A DNA stretch of 64,000 nucleotides from an uncultured Treponema sp. (lineage in GTDB: Bacteria > Spirochaetota > Spirochaetia > Treponematales > Treponemataceae). Shown here one piece after another: positions 49,990-58,064 of this stretch. How positions within the stretch are numbered: position 1 is the stretch's first letter; every line of letters begins with the position of its first letter. Under the pieces are notes generated by a model. That model was not told the origin of the DNA. It made no database searches and saw only the letters and a list, made by a program, of their open reading frames with translations. Location of the stretch: NCBI GenBank assembly GCA_946615905.1, contig CAMOIE010000013.1, positions 28,555 through 92,554 of the forward strand, read 5' to 3'. The position numbers were made by a program, and so were the translations under genes.

Positions 49990-51278
49990 TGGGCGTAATT
50001 TTGGTTTTAATGTTTATCGTCATGGTCGCGCTCGGCGTGCCTATTTCCTTCACTCTTGGAATCGTTTCTTTCACGGGAATTTTCGCCCTGCCGAACATTC
50101 CGCCGGACGTGGTTTTCACAAAGCTTTTCAACGGACTTAACTCATTCACATTGCTTGCGGTTCCTCTTTTCATTCTCGCGGCGAATCTGATGAACGCAGG
50201 CTCCATCACCGACAAGCTGATTGACACTTGCACTTACACAGTCGGACGCTTCCGTGGTGGTCTTGCCTACGCGAACATTTTGGTTTCGATGATTTTCGCG
50301 GGAATCTCAGGTTCCTCACAGGCAGACACGGCCGGAATCGGAAAAGTCCTCATCCCTGCCATGGAGAAAGAGGGCTACGACAAGGAGACTGCTGTCGGTG
50401 TCACCGCGATTTCATCGACAATCGGAAGCATCATTCCGCCGTCGATTATCATGGTCGTCTATGCGGGGGTCGCGAACAAAAGCCCCAGCCAGCTCTTTAT
50501 GTCAGGCCTTGTTCCAGGAATCCTAATCGGCCTTGCACAGATGTCGGTCGTAAGATTCTTCTCAAAGCGCAAGAATTTCCCAGTCAGCGACAAAGTGCCT
50601 TTTAAAAAGGTCATGCGACAGATTCTGATTTCTCTTCCGGCCTTGTTTACTCCGGTTCTTTTGATTGGCGGAATCGTCACCGGATTTTTCACGGCCACAG
50701 AGTCAGCGGCATTCGCCTCGATTTACGCGCTTTTGATCGCGCTCTTTTTCTACCGCTCATTTAAAATCAGCCAGCTTCCTGCGATTTTGATGGACACCAT
50801 GAAATTGTCAGCCCTTTCCCTTTTCGCACTTGCGACGGCGAACGCCCTTGGAGAATTGCTGAGCTATTATCACTTGAACGAGGTCGTCCAGAATTTCTTT
50901 ACGGCCCTTCCTGGTGGAAAAATGGCCTTCCTTTTCATCGTGATTCTTTTCTTCTTGGCTGTCGGAATGTTCATGGACGCTGTTCCTGCGATTATCCTCT
51001 TCTGCCCGGTAATCATTCCCGCCGCCCAGGCTTTGGGAGTTGACCTTGTGATTCTCGGACTGATTGTCGTAATCACCCTTGCCTTTGGACTTGTCACGCC
51101 GCCTTACGGACTTTGCCTCTTGATTTCCTGCTCAATCAGCGACATTACGATTGAGAGGGGCTTTAAGGGGACTGCGCCTTACTTCTTTGTCTCTCTCTGC
51201 GTCCTGATTCTTCTGGCACTTTTCCCGGACTTCTGGCTGTCAATCCCGACCGCCTTGTTCCCGAACCTCTTCGCTTAA
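49989..51278 (+). CDS. dctM: TRAP transporter large permease
   Basis: A 429-residue membrane protein with about 12 helices. DctM signatures include PLFILAANLMNAGSITDKLIDT, FAGISGSSQADTAGIGKVLIPAMEKEGYDKETAVGVTAISSTIGSIIPPSIIMVVYAGVANKSPSQLFMSGLVPG and GLVTPPYGLCLL. It uses a Na+ or H+ gradient to drive solute uptake. Translation is coupled to dctQ. Confidence 0.95.
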   Translation: MGVILVLMFIVMVALGVPISFTLGIVSFTGIFALPNIPPDVVFTKLFNGLNSFTLLAVPLFILAANLMNAGSITDKLIDTCTYTVGRFRGGLAYANILVSMIFAGISGSSQADTAGIGKVLIPAMEKEGYDKETAVGVTAISSTIGSIIPPSIIMVVYAGVANKSPSQLFMSGLVPGILIGLAQMSVVRFFSKRKNFPVSDKVPFKKVMRQILISLPALFTPVLLIGGIVTGFFTATESAAFASIYALLIALFFYRSFKISQLPAILMDTMKLSALSLFALATANALGELLSYYHLNEVVQNFFTALPGGKMAFLFIVILFFLAVGMFMDAVPAIILFCPVIIPAAQALGVDLVILGLIVVITLAFGLVTPPYGLCLLISCSISDITIERGFKGTAPYFFVSLCVLILLALFPDFWLSIPTALFPNLFA

Positions 51279-51288
51279 ATTGCATATA

Positions 51289-51335
51289 CCCCGCAGGTTC
51301 AGCCTTTGTGCTGAGCCTGCGGGGATTTTTCTTTT
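51289..51335 (+). terminator. Terminator of the dctPQM operon
   Basis: 15-bp stem CCCCGCAGGTTCAGC / GCTGAGCCTGCGGGG (one G-U), 6-nt loop, then ATTTTTCTTTT. Confidence 0.92.
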
Positions 51336-51405
51336 GGAAAGACCATGTAGTTTTTTTTGGGCGAATGTGCTATGATAGAATTCGAGTGGGGTCGATAATT
51401 TAATA

Positions 51406-53016
51406 ATGGAACACTGCGTAATTTTATTCGCCGCAAATCTTTCTGAATATGCATTTTTACCTGAATTTTCGGGGCTTTCCGCCCTTGACCGCTCCCTTTT
51501 GTGGGCTAAAAACGACAGTAAATCTTCTAAAACTGTGATTTTTACAAGTCCCGCCCTACAGACAAAAGTCGATGCGGCCGTAAAAAAATCTGGAATTGAG
51601 AACATTGTATACGAGACTTCCGACTCTTGGACAAACGCCCTGATTGCGGAAAAAACATCTTCCGTCTGTGAGAAAACTGGTACTGACTTCGCACTTTTCG
51701 CCTTCGCAGACTCTCCATTTTTAAACGTGGGAGAAAGCCTCAAGATTATCTCGACCCACACTGAATACAAGGCTGAGTACACTTTCGCTGACGGCTGGCC
51801 ACTTTCTCTGACTCCTGTCGCAGTTGACGCAGGCGCGGCAAAGATAATCGCGGAGCTGGGAAAGACTTCACAAAAGTCAGCCGGAGAAAAATCCTCTTCC
51901 CGAAGCCCCTTTTGGGACATCATGGCGGGTGACATAAACTCATTTGAGATAGAGGCTGAAATCGCGCAAAAGGACTTCCGCCTCTACCGCTGTGACTTTT
52001 CATGTTCAAACAAGCTGAATTTTCTCTCTTGCAAGAATCTTTTTGACTCTTCTTCCTCTCTTTTTGCCCCTGACGGAACTTACGATATCCTCTCTTTGAG
52101 CGAGGCCGCGGAAAAAAATCCTGCTGTTTTGCAGGGCCTGCCTTCCTACTTTGAGATTCAGATTTCGTCAAAATGCCACGGGGAAACTTCTTATGCCCCT
52201 TATTCAAAGATTTTCCAAAATCATCCTGTCTCAGATATGAAAATTGAGGATTTTGAAAAAATTCTTTCAAAAATTCAAGATTTCAACGAGGAAGCCACGA
52301 TTTCTCTTTCCCTGCGAGGGGAAGCTCTTTTGCACCCGGATTTTGCGGATTTTGTGAGACTGATTCTTGAGAAAACTGACTTCCAGATTTTTATCGAGAG
52401 CGACGGAATTGAAGTCAGCGAAGAAATCTGCAAGAAAATCTCGGATTTAGCGTTGGACTCTGTGTCATTGAAAGCAAAAGACAGAATTGACTGGGTACTC
52501 GCCATCGACGCTATGTCCTACGGAATCTACTCTAAGATTCATTTAGGGCGCAGCGAGGAGGACTTTAAAAAAGCCCTGGATTCGACAGGAATATTGCAAA
52601 AATACTTCCCCGGCCACGTCTATCCCCAGATGACTAGAATGAAGGTCAACGAATGCGAGCTTGAGACTTTCTACCGCTTCTGGAAAAAGCCAGACTCCCC
52701 GACAGGCGGCAAAGTCCTTATCCAAAAATATGACTCCCTCTGCGGACTTCTGAGCGATGAAAAGCCCGCTGACTTGTCACCTCTTGAGAGAAATGTCTGC
52801 TGGCACTTGCGCCGCGACTTTGACATCTATGCTGACGGCTCCGTGACCGCCTGCAAGTCTCTTTTGCCGGACGGACAAAATATTCTGGGCAACGCCCTTA
52901 CTGACTCTCTCGAAGAAATCTGGATTAAAAAGCGTTCTCTTGTGGCCTCCCACATGGCGAAAAACTACAGCCCCGACTGCGGAAAGTGCGATGAATACTA
53001 TACCTTTAATTTTTAA
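51406..53016 (+). CDS. Spiro-SPASM protein (degenerate radical-SAM/SPASM with NTase-like N-domain)
   Basis: Residues about 1-180 look like a nucleotidyltransferase/GT-A-like domain (FALFAFADSPFLNVGESL). The middle (about 245-440) has the spacing of a radical SAM barrel. At the usual CxxxCxxC site it reads KCHGETSYAPY, so two of the three cluster cysteines are missing. The C-terminus is a SPASM-type domain (VCWHLRRDFDIYADGSVTACKSLLPDGQNILGNA...DCGKCDEYY), whose cysteines are kept. I recall a spirochaete-restricted family of this build; its function is unknown to me. GATAAT ends 6 nt before the ATG, but no good -35 is seen. The 3' end overlaps the next gene by 26 bp. Confidence 0.78.
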   Translation: MEHCVILFAANLSEYAFLPEFSGLSALDRSLLWAKNDSKSSKTVIFTSPALQTKVDAAVKKSGIENIVYETSDSWTNALIAEKTSSVCEKTGTDFALFAFADSPFLNVGESLKIISTHTEYKAEYTFADGWPLSLTPVAVDAGAAKIIAELGKTSQKSAGEKSSSRSPFWDIMAGDINSFEIEAEIAQKDFRLYRCDFSCSNKLNFLSCKNLFDSSSSLFAPDGTYDILSLSEAAEKNPAVLQGLPSYFEIQISSKCHGETSYAPYSKIFQNHPVSDMKIEDFEKILSKIQDFNEEATISLSLRGEALLHPDFADFVRLILEKTDFQIFIESDGIEVSEEICKKISDLALDSVSLKAKDRIDWVLAIDAMSYGIYSKIHLGRSEEDFKKALDSTGILQKYFPGHVYPQMTRMKVNECELETFYRFWKKPDSPTGGKVLIQKYDSLCGLLSDEKPADLSPLERNVCWHLRRDFDIYADGSVTACKSLLPDGQNILGNALTDSLEEIWIKKRSLVASHMAKNYSPDCGKCDEYYTFNF

Positions 53017-53953
53017 CCAGAGGCAGATCAACAGGACTGTCCTAGGCGGAAAGGAAAGCGTGCGAAATCCGCAGATGCCTGTCTCGGTGATTCTGCTCAA
53101 CGCCCAGGGAAGTCACCAGAGAATTCCTGTAATCGAAAAACTTTTGAAATGCGGCTTTGAGTCAATTGTCTCTATAGAGCCGGATGCGTCGAACTACAAT
53201 CTAGAGGATTTTTCGGTCAGGTTTCCGCGTGTGAAATTTATAGTCCCACTAGAGAAGACGACCGACGGCGACCTTATAAACATCGGGATGAGCGAGATTT
53301 CATCAAGATACGCCCTTGTCCTCCGCGATTCCCTTTCCTTCAACCTGGAAATCCTTTCCCCCCGCATCGCCAGCCGCCTCATTGAAAGCGGAAGTTTTTG
53401 TGTGGCTCCCCGTCTGACTTCAGACTCAGGAATCGCGCTTCCGACGGTTTATTCCCCGTCAGTGAAGAGGGGGGCTTTGGATGTGATTCCATCCGCCATA
53501 GCCTCTGACGCGACTTCGACACTTTTTCCCTTTGACTTTATAGGCCTCTACGACCGCGAGAAATTCATCAGCCTTGGAGGCTTTGACTACACGATTGCCT
53601 CTCCATACTGGCAGAATCTTGATTTGTCTTTCAGGGCATGGCTCTGGGGTGAGAAAATCTCAGTCTCAACGCTTTTCTCACTTTCTTATGCAGAGCAGCC
53701 TCCTGCCCCGGATATTACCGTGAATCAGGACGAGGGGCGCTTTTACATCAAGAATATGCTTCCCCGTTTTGTCTCTGACCACGGGGCGATTCCTCTTTCT
53801 GCATTCTTTGTATATTTACCGCGCTCAGGCTGCGGCTTTATAGAGTCCGCCCACTTGTTCTCCGATGCCCGCGAATGGACTGAAAAAAACAAGTACCGCT
53901 TTAAGCGTGACGCGATTGACATAATAAAAAACTGGAGTCAAAAAAATGACTGA
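52991..53953 (+). CDS. Glycosyltransferase-like protein (GT2-type fold)
   Basis: The sequence PVSVILLNAQGSHQRIPVIEKLLKCGFESIVSIEPD near the start and YDREKFISLGGFDYTIASPYWQNLDLSFRAWLWGEKI later are like GT2 glycosyltransferases (the G.FDe.f..y..D.dl..R...G block). No clear DxD is seen. Length 320. The start ATG at 52991 lies inside the spiro-SPASM gene. It overlaps the next gene by 8 bp (ATGACTGA), so translation of the three genes is probably coupled. Confidence 0.7.
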   Translation: MNTIPLIFNQRQINRTVLGGKESVRNPQMPVSVILLNAQGSHQRIPVIEKLLKCGFESIVSIEPDASNYNLEDFSVRFPRVKFIVPLEKTTDGDLINIGMSEISSRYALVLRDSLSFNLEILSPRIASRLIESGSFCVAPRLTSDSGIALPTVYSPSVKRGALDVIPSAIASDATSTLFPFDFIGLYDREKFISLGGFDYTIASPYWQNLDLSFRAWLWGEKISVSTLFSLSYAEQPPAPDITVNQDEGRFYIKNMLPRFVSDHGAIPLSAFFVYLPRSGCGFIESAHLFSDAREWTEKNKYRFKRDAIDIIKNWSQKND

Positions 53954-56456
53954 AAATAAAACCGTATTAATAGTCCAGTGCAGGCTCTCTTCCTCAAGAC
54001 TTCCTGACAAGGCTCTTTTGCCGCTCGGAAATAAAAAAGTCATCGACTGGAATCTCTCCGCCATGAAAAAAGTTCCGGCCGACGAATACTGGCTTGCCAC
54101 GGACGAATCTTCCTATGAAAAACTTCTTCCTGTTGCAAGGGAAAACGGATTTGAGATTTTCAAAGGCCCACTTGAGGACGTTCTTGAGCGTTTTTGCCTT
54201 TTGATTGAAAAGACCGGGGCTGACACTGTGATCCGTGCGACCGCCGACAATCCATTTTTGTTTTATGATGCTGCGGCTTCTCTTTTGGAGGAATGGAATA
54301 AAAAGTCCGCTAAAGAAAAAATTGACTACATGACATACACGGGTCTTCCGCACGGAAGCGGGGTCGAGATTTTCTCCGGAAAATCCCTGCTAGCCGCCCG
54401 CGACAAGACTTCAGATTCTTATGACCACGAACATGCAGGCCCTGCCATTTACCGCCATCCTGAGTCATTCAAATCTATCTTCGTTCCCGCACCAAAAAAA
54501 TGGAGAAAGCCTGATTTGAGGACGACAATCGACACCGCCGCTGACTACATGCGGGCAAAAAAGATTGTGGAGCAGCTTTCAAGAGACGAAAATGCTGGAA
54601 GCGACTCTCCGCTGGAGTCCGCTAAAATCATAAAAGTCCTGGAGTCCGGGAAGATTCCCCCGGCGATTCTCTGCGTCCCCTGTGTCAAAAAAGGGAAGGG
54701 GACAGGCCACTTGCGCCGTTGCCTATCAATTGCCCTCTCAACCGGAGCTGCCGTCTATATTCCAGACGACGCTGGACTTGAGGAGAAGGACGAGCTGATT
54801 GATGAAGCAAAAGTGAGTGGCTTAAATCCTGTCCAGATTACAAATGTCATGCCCCAAAAGGGCGACTATTCTCTGATTTTAGCCGATGCCTTTACCCTTG
54901 ACCGTGAGATGGCTGAACGCCTTTCTTCCGTAGCCCCTCTTGCCGCAATCGATGAAGGCTCTTTGAACACAGATTTGTGCGACTATCTTCTTGACATAAT
55001 TCCATCCTATGGAATCGCCCGCCCGTCAAATCTCTCAGACCCGGCCTTTGTCACACTGCCAAACAACAAGAGAAGCCTGCCACCTCTAAAATCTCCGGCT
55101 GACATTCAGAAAATCCTTGTGACTGTAGGAGGGGAGGATCCCGCTGATTTGGTAGTGCCTTCCGCAATCGCATTGGCCGGCGCGGAAAAAAATGTGACCG
55201 CAATCGTCTCCGACCCGGAAAAAGCTCTTTCAAGAGTCAGCGATGAAGTCAAAAGATACATAACTTTCATAAAGCCTGTCCACAATTTGCGTGAGCAGCT
55301 TTTTCAGTACGATTTGGTCGTGACCCACTACGGCTTTACAGCTTTTGAGGCACTTGCCGCAGGCTGCGCGGTGATTTTGCTGGGTACCACAAGGCTTCAT
55401 ATTCAGCTTGCCCAAAAATACGGATTTTCATACCTCGCACCTGAGGATATTTCTGCCCAGAATTTCGAGACTCTTATGGAAAATCCCGGACGCTTGTATC
55501 CGCCCTCATTTTTCGCCTCAAAGGGTGGGGCTTCTTCCGCGAAAGACTTGGGTGCCTTTGCATCGGCTCTAGCGAGGGGTAAAAGGCTTTACTGCCCGGT
55601 TTGCCGCGAAAGTCACCTTCCGACAGAGGATTTGGTCGTCTCAAGAATCCCCGGACGGACATTCCGCCGCTGCAAGACTTGCGGAATGCTCTACATGGCT
55701 TGGTCGGAGGATTCTGACTCCACTAAATACGATGAGGCTTACTTTTTTGACTCCTACAAAAAACAGTACGGCAAGACCTACCTCGATGACTTTACCGCGA
55801 TAAAAGCCCAGTGCATCCGCCGCCATTCCATAGTTGACTACATCTTCCGGGGAGGTCACAAGGCTGTGACCCCAGCTGTTCTGGATATAGGATGCGCTTT
55901 CGGCCCCTATCTTGACGCCGCCTCCGACTCAGGCTGGCAGGTCTACGGAACAGATATATCAAAGGAAGCGGTCTCATACGTTCAGAACACCCTGAAATAT
56001 CCGGCCGCTTGCGCCGCTTTCCCTGACTTTGATGCCATGAAGGAATTTGGAGTCTCATCGTTTGACGCTGTCACCATGTGGTATGTGATTGAGCATTTCA
56101 AGGACTTGGACGGAGTTCTCAAGGCCGTGGCAGGCAATCTCAAGAAGGGGGGGATTTTCGCCTTCTCAACGCCGTCAGCTTCCGGTGTCTCAGGAAAATT
56201 TAACGCCCAGTCTTTCTTTTTGCATTCCCCAGCTGACCATTTCTCGCTTTGGGAACCCGGCCGCGCGGACTCTATTTTGAGAAAATACGGATTCAAAGTT
56301 GTGAAGATTGTCTCGACGGGGCATCATCCTGAGCGTTTCCCGTCTTTGGCAAAGGAAGGAATCAAGCCTAACGGCCTGAAATTCGCTCTTTTTACCGCCG
56401 CCAGCCACTTTTTCGGGCTTGGCGACACATTTGAGGTCTACTGCAAGAAAATCTGA
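53946..56456 (+). CDS. SpsF-PseG-methyltransferase three-domain fusion
   Basis: Residues 1-235 are an SpsF/CMP-sugar cytidylyltransferase (VQCRLSSSRLPDKALLPLGNKKVIDW, RATADNPF). Residues about 238-535 resemble PseG, the nucleotide-sugar hydrolase of pseudaminic acid synthesis, with KGTGHLRRCLSIA (the GxGHxxR loop) and THYGFTAFEALAAGCAVILLGTTRLH. At about 549-583 are two CxxC zinc pairs (CPVCRES, CKTCGM). The rest is a class I methyltransferase (VLDIGCAFGPYLDAA, YVIEHFKDLDGVLKAV). The build predicts assembly and methylation of a nonulosonic-acid-like or related sugar for a surface or flagellar glycan. It overlaps the convergent gene at 56438 by 19 bp. Confidence 0.85.
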   Translation: MTENKTVLIVQCRLSSSRLPDKALLPLGNKKVIDWNLSAMKKVPADEYWLATDESSYEKLLPVARENGFEIFKGPLEDVLERFCLLIEKTGADTVIRATADNPFLFYDAAASLLEEWNKKSAKEKIDYMTYTGLPHGSGVEIFSGKSLLAARDKTSDSYDHEHAGPAIYRHPESFKSIFVPAPKKWRKPDLRTTIDTAADYMRAKKIVEQLSRDENAGSDSPLESAKIIKVLESGKIPPAILCVPCVKKGKGTGHLRRCLSIALSTGAAVYIPDDAGLEEKDELIDEAKVSGLNPVQITNVMPQKGDYSLILADAFTLDREMAERLSSVAPLAAIDEGSLNTDLCDYLLDIIPSYGIARPSNLSDPAFVTLPNNKRSLPPLKSPADIQKILVTVGGEDPADLVVPSAIALAGAEKNVTAIVSDPEKALSRVSDEVKRYITFIKPVHNLREQLFQYDLVVTHYGFTAFEALAAGCAVILLGTTRLHIQLAQKYGFSYLAPEDISAQNFETLMENPGRLYPPSFFASKGGASSAKDLGAFASALARGKRLYCPVCRESHLPTEDLVVSRIPGRTFRRCKTCGMLYMAWSEDSDSTKYDEAYFFDSYKKQYGKTYLDDFTAIKAQCIRRHSIVDYIFRGGHKAVTPAVLDIGCAFGPYLDAASDSGWQVYGTDISKEAVSYVQNTLKYPAACAAFPDFDAMKEFGVSSFDAVTMWYVIEHFKDLDGVLKAVAGNLKKGGIFAFSTPSASGVSGKFNAQSFFLHSPADHFSLWEPGRADSILRKYGFKVVKIVSTGHHPERFPSLAKEGIKPNGLKFALFTAASHFFGLGDTFEVYCKKI

Positions 56457-57493
56457 CGAATTCTTGAGCTTTTGCAGACCACGAATGAGATTACGGCTGC
56501 TATTGTCTTGTCTGCAAAGTTTAGGGCGATTCCGGCCCAGTAGAGGGCAAGGTCGAATTGCTGGGTCACAAAGTAGATTCCTGCGGATGGCATATCCCTG
56601 TTGAAGACGTCTGGCCTGCCACCGCAGAAGGCTATTGACATTGCTGAACCTGCTATTCCGTTTGAAATTGCAGATAGAAGTCCTGCAAAAAGGAATGCGC
56701 AGATTGTGATTCTTTTAGGATTTTTCTTTTCGGCGGCATAGAATACTGTTGCCGAAAAAATTGCTGTCATTATATGGCAAATGGCGAAAAGGTAAGGTGC
56801 CTTATTTATCAGTGACATAAGTCCGTTGGTCAGCATTGCAGTCAAAATTGCAGGAACCAGACCTCCGAGAAATGCTGCCGCTATCGTTGCGATGGAGTCT
56901 AGATAAAGTGGAATCTTTGTCGCTCCTGAAATCGTTGTGAGTACGAAATTTGTGAGCGCGCAAAGAGTTGCAATCAGCAATCCCTTGAAAATTCCGTTTC
57001 TGAATAAAATGCTGTCGCTTGAGCTATGAAGTGAAAATCCTGCCCTTTCCTGGCCTTGGATTGCCAAGGTGAGTATTGTCAGCAAAATTGTCATGACTGA
57101 TACAAAAAGCAGAATTCTGAATCCTGACTTCAACTGATTTTCTTCCTTTAAAACTTCCAGTTCGAGGGAATCGATTGCATAAAAATTCTTTTCGTCTGCG
57201 GTGATTGCCCGGCATGTCGTAAGGACTGCGTGGGTCAGTTTGCTTGAAAAATAAGAAAGTTCCTCAAGATCTGAATATAGTTTTTCTGCCGCACTGTCTA
57301 AATCGTCATTGCTTGCTTTTCCTGAAATGCAGAGTTCCCTTGTGTTTGAGATGATTTCATTTATGTCTGCGAATTTTTTTATACCTGTTGAATAGACGAA
57401 GATTGTTGCCAAAAAATTTAAGAGGCTCAAGACAATTAAAAGTGAAATCAATGGATTTGCTTTGCTTTTGAATAAGTTTTTTAAAGAAGTCAT
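56438..57493 (-). CDS. Membrane protein: ECF-S-like core with N-terminal extracytoplasmic domain
   Basis: TM1 (about 16-38), a ~80-residue extracytoplasmic helical part (NTRELCISGKASNDDLDSAAEKLYSDLEELSYFSSK), TM2 (about 125-146), then five or six close helices (about 165-345). The latter contain YLDSIATIAAAFLGGLVPAILTAMLTNGLMSL, like S-components of ECF vitamin transporters and sensor domains derived from them. No ATPase gene is near. An unusual feature is the sensor-like N-terminal half; the protein may be a receptor rather than a transporter. No SD; the -10 ends 6 nt before the ATG. Confidence 0.65.
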   Translation of the reverse strand: MTSLKNLFKSKANPLISLLIVLSLLNFLATIFVYSTGIKKFADINEIISNTRELCISGKASNDDLDSAAEKLYSDLEELSYFSSKLTHAVLTTCRAITADEKNFYAIDSLELEVLKEENQLKSGFRILLFVSVMTILLTILTLAIQGQERAGFSLHSSSDSILFRNGIFKGLLIATLCALTNFVLTTISGATKIPLYLDSIATIAAAFLGGLVPAILTAMLTNGLMSLINKAPYLFAICHIMTAIFSATVFYAAEKKNPKRITICAFLFAGLLSAISNGIAGSAMSIAFCGGRPDVFNRDMPSAGIYFVTQQFDLALYWAGIALNFADKTIAAVISFVVCKSSRIRQIFLQ

Positions 57494-57499
57494 GCTAAT

Positions 57500-57505
57500 A
57501 TTCTA
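57500..57505 (-). promoter_or_regulatory. -10 box of the ECF-S-like gene, predicted leaderless
   Basis: Minus strand TAGAAT ends 6 nt before the ATG at 57493. The -35 is weak (CTGAGA at 19 nt). It fits the spacing rule of the leaderless group. Confidence 0.4.
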
Positions 57506-57595
57506 TCATAATGCTTTTTTTATTTCTCAGATTTTTTTGTTAGAATTTAGAGAAAATAGAACTTTTTCCTTCAAATTGTGTTAAAATTACCTTCT

Positions 57596-57994
57596 ATGAA
57601 TGAAATTACTGATGAAAAACTTGTAGAGCTTGCCTTGAATGCAAGAAAAAATTCTTATTCCCCCTATTCAAAATACCGTGTAGGCGCGGCACTCCTTTGC
57701 GAGAACGGGGAGGTCTTCACAGGCTGCAATGTCGAGAACGCCTCCTATCCATGCGGAATCTGCGGCGAGAGAAACGCCATGTCAACAGCGATTGCCGCCG
57801 GACAGAGAAAATTCAAGGCGATTGCCATAGCCGGCTCCTCTAAGGAAATCTGCACCCCCTGCGGAATGTGCCGTCAGTTTATGTACGAGTTCGCCCCAAA
57901 ATTGCGGGTCCTTTGCTGCGACAACGAGGGAAAGTACGAGGAGCATTCTCTTGACTCTCTCCTTCAAAAAGGCTTCGGGCCTGAGTCTCTGTAA
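57596..57994 (+). CDS. cdd: Cytidine deaminase
   Basis: Zinc-site motifs: CGICGERNA (active-site Glu in CxER-type CGE) and CTPCGMCRQ. NSYSPYSKYRVGAALL and TGCNVENASYPCG are classic for Cdd. It deaminates cytidine and deoxycytidine to uridine, feeding uridine phosphorylase. At 132 residues it is the short homotetrameric form. I take the ATG at 57596; a TTG start at 57578 (MLKLPS) is less likely. TAAAAT ends 8 nt before the ATG, with a poor -35 and no SD. Confidence 0.94.
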   Translation: MNEITDEKLVELALNARKNSYSPYSKYRVGAALLCENGEVFTGCNVENASYPCGICGERNAMSTAIAAGQRKFKAIAIAGSSKEICTPCGMCRQFMYEFAPKLRVLCCDNEGKYEEHSLDSLLQKGFGPESL

Positions 57995-58064
57995 AGAATT
58001 TCACGGCAGTTGAAAAATCCCACCGAAAAACCGATAATGAAGGAAATATATTTTGGTGGGAAAA

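Noticed and set aside
51371..51405. Leaderless promoter for the spiro-SPASM gene (GATAAT at 51394-51399)
   Set aside because: The 6-nt gap to the ATG fits, but no acceptable -35 lies 16-18 nt upstream, so I did not count it with the others.
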